Positions 6,892-11,654 of a stretch of DNA of 11,654 nt are shown here, one piece after another (position 1 is the first letter of the stretch; each line of letters begins with the position of its first letter). The DNA is from Synergistales bacterium Syner_01. Lineage in GTDB: Bacteria; Synergistota; Synergistia; Synergistales; Aminobacteriaceae. The notes under the pieces were generated by a model, which saw nothing but the letters and a program-made list of their open reading frames with translations, did no database searches and had not been told where the DNA came from. The translations under genes were made by a program, and so were the position numbers. The stretch covers positions 1 to 11,654 of the forward strand of contig LVBO01000177.1 in assembly GCA_001604435.1 (NCBI GenBank). Reading direction: 5' to 3'.

Positions 6892-6921
6892 AAAAAAAGG
6901 TGCGGACAGGCTCCGCACCTT
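6892..6921 (-). terminator. Rho-independent terminator of the ctsR-clpC operon
   Basis: AAGGTGCGGA (6897-6906) and TCCGCACCTT (6912-6921) form a perfect 10-bp stem with a five-base loop. On the minus strand the stem runs into a seven-base U tract (6892-6898, shared with the stem end). It lies 32 bases beyond the prolyl isomerase stop codon and separates that operon from nhaC. Confidence 0.95.
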
Positions 6922-6953
6922 GTGTATCGCACCATGTATCAGAGAGGAAAATA

Positions 6954-7835
6954 TCAACGCGAAAGTGTTTTTTCGAGTGCTGAAGGTACGGAAAGAACGG
7001 GGAAGCGCTTTTTCAGTGAAGCCGCCTCGGAAACCATTACATGTTCGACGAGTTCGGCGCGGACTCTATCGCGAACCTCCTCGAATGAGAGCGGCCGGGC
7101 ATGCCTGCGTTCAAGCACCTCGAAAACATGATACCCGTATTTCGTCTTCACCGGGCCGAGCACCGACTGTAACGGAGCCGAGAATACAGCTTCTTCCAAG
7201 TTCTCCGGGAGCGATCCTCGTGAAACCCATCCCATATCTCCGCCTGTTTCGGCGGTGGTGTACTCAACGCTGAGCGAGGACGCAACCTCCGCAAATGCCT
7301 CTCCCGAGAGAATCCGAAGAAGCGCCGTTCGAGCATTCCCCTCTTCCGTGGTAAATATATGCCTGACTCGAACAGTTTCTTCCTGGCGGTATTTTTGCCG
7401 GTTGTTTTCGAAATGAATTCGCAAAGCCTTCTCGTCGAAGGAGAGCGAAGGGGCCATGCTGCCGATATACGCCTCGGCAAGCGTATTGATGCGATTCCAA
7501 CGGATACGGGCCGAAACTCCCGGGTCGAGATGCAACCCTCGGATAATCGCCCCCTTCGAGAAAAGAATCGCTCGGGCGACTTGTTCAAGAAACGCATCTC
7601 TCTCCGTCGGGGTCATCCGAGCGGCAAGCAGAGGACCGGCCGTCGTGCCGGCTCCGGACTGAAGACCTAAAAGATAGAAAATCTCATCAACTGAAACCCT
7701 CTCGTCGTCGACAGTAAGCACGATTTCTTTCCCGACCGCTGCAAATGCGGCGAGCGGCTGAGCGCCTACGAAAGAAAGAAGAAGGAGAAAAAGAAAACTC
7801 GAACGCCACTTTCCGGACTTTCTCATTTTTCGCAC
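6954..7835 (-). CDS. Secreted PpiC-type peptidyl-prolyl isomerase (SurA/PrsA-like foldase)
   Basis: A 293-residue exported folding factor that would speed cis-trans isomerisation of proline bonds outside the cytoplasm. Residues 1-33 form a classical signal peptide: basic head, hydrophobic core FLFLLLLSFVGA, and AAFAA before the likely cut. There is no lipobox cysteine, so it is probably soluble rather than a PrsA-type lipoprotein. Residues about 40-150 form a helical SurA_N-like chaperone part. The parvulin domain spans about 154-242, with VRVRHIF, ETGGDMGWVSRGSLP (196-210) and GPVKTKYGYHVFEV (227-240). A helical C-terminal tail follows. The start is GTG at 7835 (seven bases past the previous stop) or ATG at 7826; an AAAGG lies just upstream of either. 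It is the last gene of the ctsR operon, extending quality control to the envelope. Confidence 0.88.
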   Translation of the reverse strand: MRKMRKSGKWRSSFLFLLLLSFVGAQPLAAFAAVGKEIVLTVDDERVSVDEIFYLLGLQSGAGTTAGPLLAARMTPTERDAFLEQVARAILFSKGAIIRGLHLDPGVSARIRWNRINTLAEAYIGSMAPSLSFDEKALRIHFENNRQKYRQEETVRVRHIFTTEEGNARTALLRILSGEAFAEVASSLSVEYTTAETGGDMGWVSRGSLPENLEEAVFSAPLQSVLGPVKTKYGYHVFEVLERRHARPLSFEEVRDRVRAELVEHVMVSEAASLKKRFPVLSVPSALEKTLSR

Positions 7836-7842
7836 CGGCCTT

Positions 7843-8670
7843 TCAATTTCCGGAAGGACGCCCGGGATACGGGACGGGAATATACTGGACGGACGGTCTC
7901 TCCGTCACGGACTGATGATACAACCCCATAATGTTGCAGAAGGAGTCGTAATCATCGAGCACAACCGGAAGTCCGAGAGATGTCGCTTCGTCGACTCCTA
8001 TCGGGTAGTCATGAGTCCATCTGCCTTCGGTGAGCGCCTCCGCGAGCGCCATCCCTTTTTCCTCTCCCATTCTTTCGTTCAGAAGCTCGAAAACAAAGCT
8101 TTTCGTCTGGCGGAGGGCCTTTCTGGAAATATCCGCAAGAATCAGCGTATTGTCGTCAACCTCGCTGACGGGTTTCTCTTCCACAGCTTTCAGGATGGAG
8201 GCCGCAGGGTACTGGCCTATCTGAGGATCCACAGGACCGAGAACCGCGTGCCGGTCCATCAAAATTTCGTCGGCGGCAAGAGCGATAAGAGTGCCCCCCG
8301 ACATGGCGTAATGCGGAACAATAACGGTAACCTTTGCCGGATGATTCTTCAAAGCGCGGGCAATCTGTTCCGCCGCCAGGAGAAGACCTCCGGGGGTATG
8401 GATGATAAGGTCTATAGGAGTATCGTCGGAGGTTAAACGTATAGCGCGAAGAACCTCTTCGGAGTCCTCGATGTTGATGAAGTTTCTGGAGAACATCCCC
8501 CAGAACCCCATGCTCTCCTGGCGGTGAATCAAAGTGATAATACGGGAACGGCGCCTCTTCTCACAATTTTTAAGCGAAGTGAAACGCCTCCATCGAAGCG
8601 ACTGCTGCTTCAAATAGGGAAAGACAACAAAAAAGAGCAGAAAATAGAACCAAAGCGACGAACCGTCCAT
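7843..8670 (-). CDS. Membrane-anchored SDH-family Clp-fold serine protease
   Basis: A 275-residue ClpP/SppA-fold protein of the serine dehydrogenase proteinase family (PF01972). An N-terminal hydrophobic helix (about 6-20) followed by a very basic stretch (26-43) suggests a membrane anchor with the protease domain in the cytoplasm. The fold motifs are present: LIIHTPGG (88-95) as likely oxyanion-hole strand, HYAMSGG (120-126) with predicted nucleophile Ser124, and LGPVDPQIG (144-152). His219 and Asp221 in WTHDYPIG are also typical of the family. The exact catalytic partners are less well established than in ClpP. ATG at 8670 has AAAGGAGG five bases upstream. It lies 38 bases after clpC in the same direction, so it is probably co-transcribed with the unfoldase. 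Family members are widespread but poorly characterised; a functional link to ClpC is inference from position. Confidence 0.88.
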   Translation of the reverse strand: MDGSSLWFYFLLFFVVFPYLKQQSLRWRRFTSLKNCEKRRRSRIITLIHRQESMGFWGMFSRNFINIEDSEEVLRAIRLTSDDTPIDLIIHTPGGLLLAAEQIARALKNHPAKVTVIVPHYAMSGGTLIALAADEILMDRHAVLGPVDPQIGQYPAASILKAVEEKPVSEVDDNTLILADISRKALRQTKSFVFELLNERMGEEKGMALAEALTEGRWTHDYPIGVDEATSLGLPVVLDDYDSFCNIMGLYHQSVTERPSVQYIPVPYPGRPSGN

Positions 8671-8708
8671 GACAGCCTCCTTTCAGGCGCCCGAAGACAA
8701 CCGGGGAA

Positions 8709-11213
8709 CTACTGATGCACAGTCTCACGCACATCCTCCTCCAAGGGAACTTCCGCCGCCGCGGGAACGAAGCTGAAAGAAACATGCCCCTCGGAAACAG
8801 CCGCCCCTACGTGCAACCCCTTCGAAGCGCCGTTTTCCAGAAGAAAATCGGCAAGGGGATCTTCGACGAGCGACTGTATCGTCCTTCTGAGAGGACGGGC
8901 GCCGAACTTGGGCTGATACCCTTTCTCGCGCACCAGGTCCTTCACTTCATCCGCAACAGTCAGCTCCACTCCCTGGCCCGACAATCGAGAACAGACATCG
9001 GCGAACATGATGTCTACGATCGCGGCGACACTTTCTCGACCTAATGGACGGAAAACAATGCTCTCATCGACACGGTTGATGAATTCCGGACGGAAAATAC
9101 GGTTCACTTCGTCAAGAATAGCGCTTTTGAGGCGGCTCCAATCGAACGGGTCATCGTTGCCCGATCCGGCGAACCCGAGAGGAGAGCCCTTCGCCGCGTC
9201 TCTTGCGCCGACGTTGCTGGTCATCAAAATCACGGTGTTGCGGAAGTCCACGGTTCGACCATGACTGTCGGTCAAACGGCCATCTTCGAGTATCTGGAGA
9301 AGCAGGTTGAAAATGTCGGGATGCGCTTTTTCTATTTCATCGAAAAGCACCACCGAATAAGGGCGGCGACGCACGGCCTCCGTGAGCTTTCCCCCTTCTT
9401 CGTACCCCACATATCCGGGAGGCGCGCCTATGAGCTTCGACACTTCATGTTTCTCCATGAACTCGCTCATATCAAGACGAATCATCGAATCGTCCGTCCC
9501 GAAGAGGAAAGAAGCCAGTCGTCTCGCCAGCTCGGTCTTGCCCACTCCTGTAGGTCCAAGCAGCAAAAAGCTCCCTATTGGTCGCTTCGGGTCCTTCAGG
9601 CCGCTCCTCGCGCGCCTGATAGCCTTTGCAACCGACGCGACGGCCTCGCTCTGCCCTACGAGCCTCTTTTCGATCTCGCGCTCCATTCCAAGAAGGCGCA
9701 AAGACTCTTCCCCGGTGATTTGAAACACCGGGATACCGGTCCATTCCGCAACAACATCCGCAATATCCTCACCGGTAATCACCGGCTGAGAGTCGTTTCT
9801 CCCGGACCTCCAATTTTTCCGCTTCTCTTCAAGCTTTTCGAAAAGCAGGCGCTCGGCGTCGCGCAGTTTCGCAGCCTGTTCAAACTCCTGGCCGTCTACG
9901 GCGGCTTCCTTCTCTTTTCGAATTTCTTCAAGACGCTGTTCGAGCTCCTTCAGTTCTTCGGGGGGCTCCATAGTTCTGATCCTCGCCCTGGCCGCGGCTT
10001 CGTCGATAAGGTCGATCCCTTTATCGGGAAGACGTCTGTCCATAATATAGCGGGCGGAAAGACGAGCGGCGGCTTCCAGGGCGTCATCCTGTATCCTGGC
10101 CTTATGGTGCGATTCATACCTGTCTCTGAGTCCTTCCAGAATACGAATGGAGTCGTCCACGGACGGCTCCTGAACATATACCGGCTGGAAACGCCTTTCG
10201 AGTGCGGCGTCTTTCTCGATATGCTTGCGGTACTCTTCCAAGGTGGTGGCTCCGATAACCTGGAATTCCCCTCTGGAAAGGCTCGGTTTCAGAATGTTCG
10301 CCGCATCCACCGCGCCTTCGGCGCCTCCGGCGCCGACAATAGTGTGAATTTCGTCGATGAAGAGAATAACGTCGCGTCCTTCGGAGAGTTCCTTAACCAG
10401 CTTGCGCATGCGCTCCTCGAACTCTCCCCTGTATTTCGTTCCCGCAACGAGATTCCCCATGTTGAGCTGCATCACCTTTTTATCTTTCAGAAGCTCGGGG
10501 ATATCTCCCTCCATGATTTTTTGCGCCAATCCCTCGACGATCGCGGTTTTTCCAACTCCGGGTTCTCCGATAAGCACAGGGTTGTTTTTTGTCCTTCGGG
10601 AGAGTATCTGGACAATTCTTCGAATTTCCTTGTTTCTTCCGATAACGGGGTCAAGTTCGCCGTTCCGGCTCCGTTCACTGAGATCCAATGCAAGTTGATC
10701 CAGTGTCGGTGTTTTCGAACGTCCGCTCTTCCGGCGGTTGTCCGCGGAAGTCTCCGTTCCTTTGCCGGAACCGTTTTCCCCTTCGAGAAAACGCATGATC
10801 TCTTTTGCCATAATCGCATGATCGATGCCGAGCCCGAGTAGAACGCGGGCAGCCGCGCTCTCTCCTTCCGCGAGGATACCGAGAAGGATATGCTCCGTGC
10901 CGACATAGTTCACGCCCATATTCCGCGCTTCACGGACGGAAAGATCAAAAACTCTCTTCGCCCGAGGACTCAAAGGCAAATCCACCGGTTTTAATATCGG
11001 ATGGGATTTGCCGACGGTACTTTCAATTCGAGAGCGCAGCTCGGCAAGATTCACTCCAAGAGCTTCAAGGGTTTGTACCCCCGCCCCTTCCCCTTCAGAG
11101 AGTATGGCAAGTAAAACATGTTCTGTTCCCACAACGTCATGTCCAAGACGGAGAGCCTCTCTGTGTGCCAGTTGCACCACTTTCCTGCCGCGTTCCGTGA
11201 AAAAATGCCACAT
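8709..11213 (-). CDS. clpC: ATP-dependent Clp protease unfoldase subunit ClpC
   Basis: An 834-residue AAA+ unfoldase that threads proteins into the ClpP barrel. Order of parts: two Clp_N repeats (about 3-140, with VGTEHVLLAIL at 28-38 and its repeat VGTEHILLGIL at 104-114); first ATPase with Walker A GEPGVGKT (216-223) and Walker B FIDEIH (285-290); a UVR coiled segment (about 420-465), which distinguishes ClpC from ClpA and ClpB; and a second ATPase with GPTGVGKT (553-560) and LFDEIEKAH (623-631). The loop LGF at 679-681 matches the ClpP-docking tripeptide, so binding to ClpP is expected; no clpP is in the window. Length is typical. ATG at 11213 has AAAGGATGG six bases ahead. It directly follows ctsR with a 48-base gap and would be derepressed by heat with it. 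The mcsA and mcsB genes usual in Bacillus are missing here. Confidence 0.97.
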   Translation of the reverse strand: MWHFFTERGRKVVQLAHREALRLGHDVVGTEHVLLAILSEGEGAGVQTLEALGVNLAELRSRIESTVGKSHPILKPVDLPLSPRAKRVFDLSVREARNMGVNYVGTEHILLGILAEGESAAARVLLGLGIDHAIMAKEIMRFLEGENGSGKGTETSADNRRKSGRSKTPTLDQLALDLSERSRNGELDPVIGRNKEIRRIVQILSRRTKNNPVLIGEPGVGKTAIVEGLAQKIMEGDIPELLKDKKVMQLNMGNLVAGTKYRGEFEERMRKLVKELSEGRDVILFIDEIHTIVGAGGAEGAVDAANILKPSLSRGEFQVIGATTLEEYRKHIEKDAALERRFQPVYVQEPSVDDSIRILEGLRDRYESHHKARIQDDALEAAARLSARYIMDRRLPDKGIDLIDEAAARARIRTMEPPEELKELEQRLEEIRKEKEAAVDGQEFEQAAKLRDAERLLFEKLEEKRKNWRSGRNDSQPVITGEDIADVVAEWTGIPVFQITGEESLRLLGMEREIEKRLVGQSEAVASVAKAIRRARSGLKDPKRPIGSFLLLGPTGVGKTELARRLASFLFGTDDSMIRLDMSEFMEKHEVSKLIGAPPGYVGYEEGGKLTEAVRRRPYSVVLFDEIEKAHPDIFNLLLQILEDGRLTDSHGRTVDFRNTVILMTSNVGARDAAKGSPLGFAGSGNDDPFDWSRLKSAILDEVNRIFRPEFINRVDESIVFRPLGRESVAAIVDIMFADVCSRLSGQGVELTVADEVKDLVREKGYQPKFGARPLRRTIQSLVEDPLADFLLENGASKGLHVGAAVSEGHVSFSFVPAAAEVPLEEDVRETVHQ

Positions 11214-11232
11214 TCCGAACCATCCTTTACTT

Positions 11233-11246
11233 GACCCCGAAGGGTC
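11233..11246 (-). other. Small UUCG-capped hairpin between ctsR and clpC
   Basis: On the minus strand GACCC-TTCG-GGGTC forms a 5-bp stem with the very stable C(UUCG)G loop, inside the 48-base gap and just before the clpC ribosome-binding site. No U tract follows, so it is not a terminator. It might stabilise or mark a processing site in the transcript; the role is a guess. Confidence 0.45.
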
Positions 11247-11261
11247 GTTCTCATCCTGCCA

Positions 11262-11654
11262 TCAGGCCAAAGCGAGACTTCGAAGCATACGCTTAAGCAA
11301 TTCCGCCGCCAGGGCGCCTCTTTTGTAGGGAGAGATATCGAACTCGGTGCTCCCCAGTTCGTCGGTGTGACGCAACGCCACTTCGATAAGGAGTCTTTCT
11401 CTCGAATCAATCATTCCTCGCTCTTGAAGCGAAGCAAGAATACGCCGGGCTTCCTGCTCGGAAATGGAATCTCCGACTATTTCCTCGATATGGTTTATCT
11501 TCTCTTCCGGTATATCGTAGCATAAACGGACTATTCGAATATACCCATGACCGCCCCTCTGGCTCTCCACAATAAACCCTCGCTCGGGTGTAAATCGACT
11601 TCGGAGGACATAATTAATCTGGCTCGGGACACACCCGAAAATCTCCGCGAGCTC
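11262..11654 (-). CDS. ctsR: CtsR heat-shock repressor, partial (N-terminus beyond right edge)
   Basis: The last 130 residues of the class III stress repressor CtsR; by comparison with the Bacillus protein about 25-30 N-terminal residues are outside the window. The reading frame is open to base 11654. The winged-helix segment is clear: ELAEIFGCVPSQINYVL (DNA-recognition region) at the start of the visible part, then RFTPERGFIVESQRGGHGYIRI, the beta-wing. The C-terminal dimerisation and ClpC-interaction domain follows (ISEQEARRIL onward, ending LLKRMLRSLALA). CtsR binds tandem heptads in front of clp genes as a dimer and releases DNA on heat or by adaptor-driven ClpC proteolysis. The wing reads Gly-Gly-His-Gly instead of the usual four glycines. 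Any CtsR box of this operon would be upstream, outside the window. Confidence 0.93.
   Translation of the reverse strand, partial: ELAEIFGCVPSQINYVLRSRFTPERGFIVESQRGGHGYIRIVRLCYDIPEEKINHIEEIVGDSISEQEARRILASLQERGMIDSRERLLIEVALRHTDELGSTEFDISPYKRGALAAELLKRMLRSLALA

Noticed and set aside
9261..10841. 526-codon open frame on the plus strand
   Set aside because: It lies wholly antisense to clpC, whose motifs are unmistakable. Its product has no recognisable motif and no ribosome-binding site, so it is a by-product of clpC codon usage.
11228..11234. GGTCAAG on the minus strand before clpC, resembling half a CtsR box
   Set aside because: A CtsR site needs tandem GGTCAAA-like heptads with a three-base spacer. 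Only one imperfect unit is present and it overlaps the small hairpin.

Overview
The window is a compact, roughly 50% G+C bacterial chromosome segment. All nine recognisable protein genes and the one tRNA lie on the minus strand, so transcription runs from high to low coordinates. Gene content suggests an anaerobic, amino-acid- or peptide-using bacterium. A Firmicutes-type CtsR/ClpC module occurs beside M20D amidohydrolases, an AbgT transporter and an NhaC antiporter. Synergistota is my best guess, with a Firmicutes lineage as the alternative. This is inference from gene content only; no rRNA or other phylogenetic marker is present.

Right part (6.9-11.65 kb): a protein quality-control operon, ctsR (cut by the window edge) - clpC - membrane-anchored SDH-family Clp-fold serine protease - secreted PpiC-type prolyl isomerase. 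It closes with a strong rho-independent terminator at 6892-6921. Protein-arginine kinase genes mcsA and mcsB are absent between ctsR and clpC.

Middle part (3.4-6.9 kb): a promoter with a consensus -10 drives nhaC. It is followed two bases later by a small membrane protein with a possible PH-like cytosolic tail, then a weak terminator-like hairpin, then transaldolase. Just beyond the tal stop codon, a perfect consensus promoter (TTGACA, 17-base spacer, TATAAT) drives tRNA-Ala(GGC), which has its own terminator. A solitary speD (AdoMet decarboxylase) follows, ending in a UUCG-capped terminator.

Left part (1-2.9 kb): a probable three-gene scavenging operon. An M20D amidohydrolase overlaps an AbgA-like p-aminobenzoyl-glutamate hydrolase subunit, and the N-terminus of an AbgT-family transporter follows and runs off the left edge. 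Its probable promoter has a perfect 7-bp inverted repeat centred on the -10, which is a good operator candidate. Together the three genes look like import of an acylated or aryl-amide amino acid followed by hydrolysis inside the cell.

I saw no mobile element, CRISPR array or clearly new multi-gene system. The points most worth checking are the altered glycine loop of CtsR, the ClpC/SDH-protease pairing, the operator candidate and the non-canonical abg operon.
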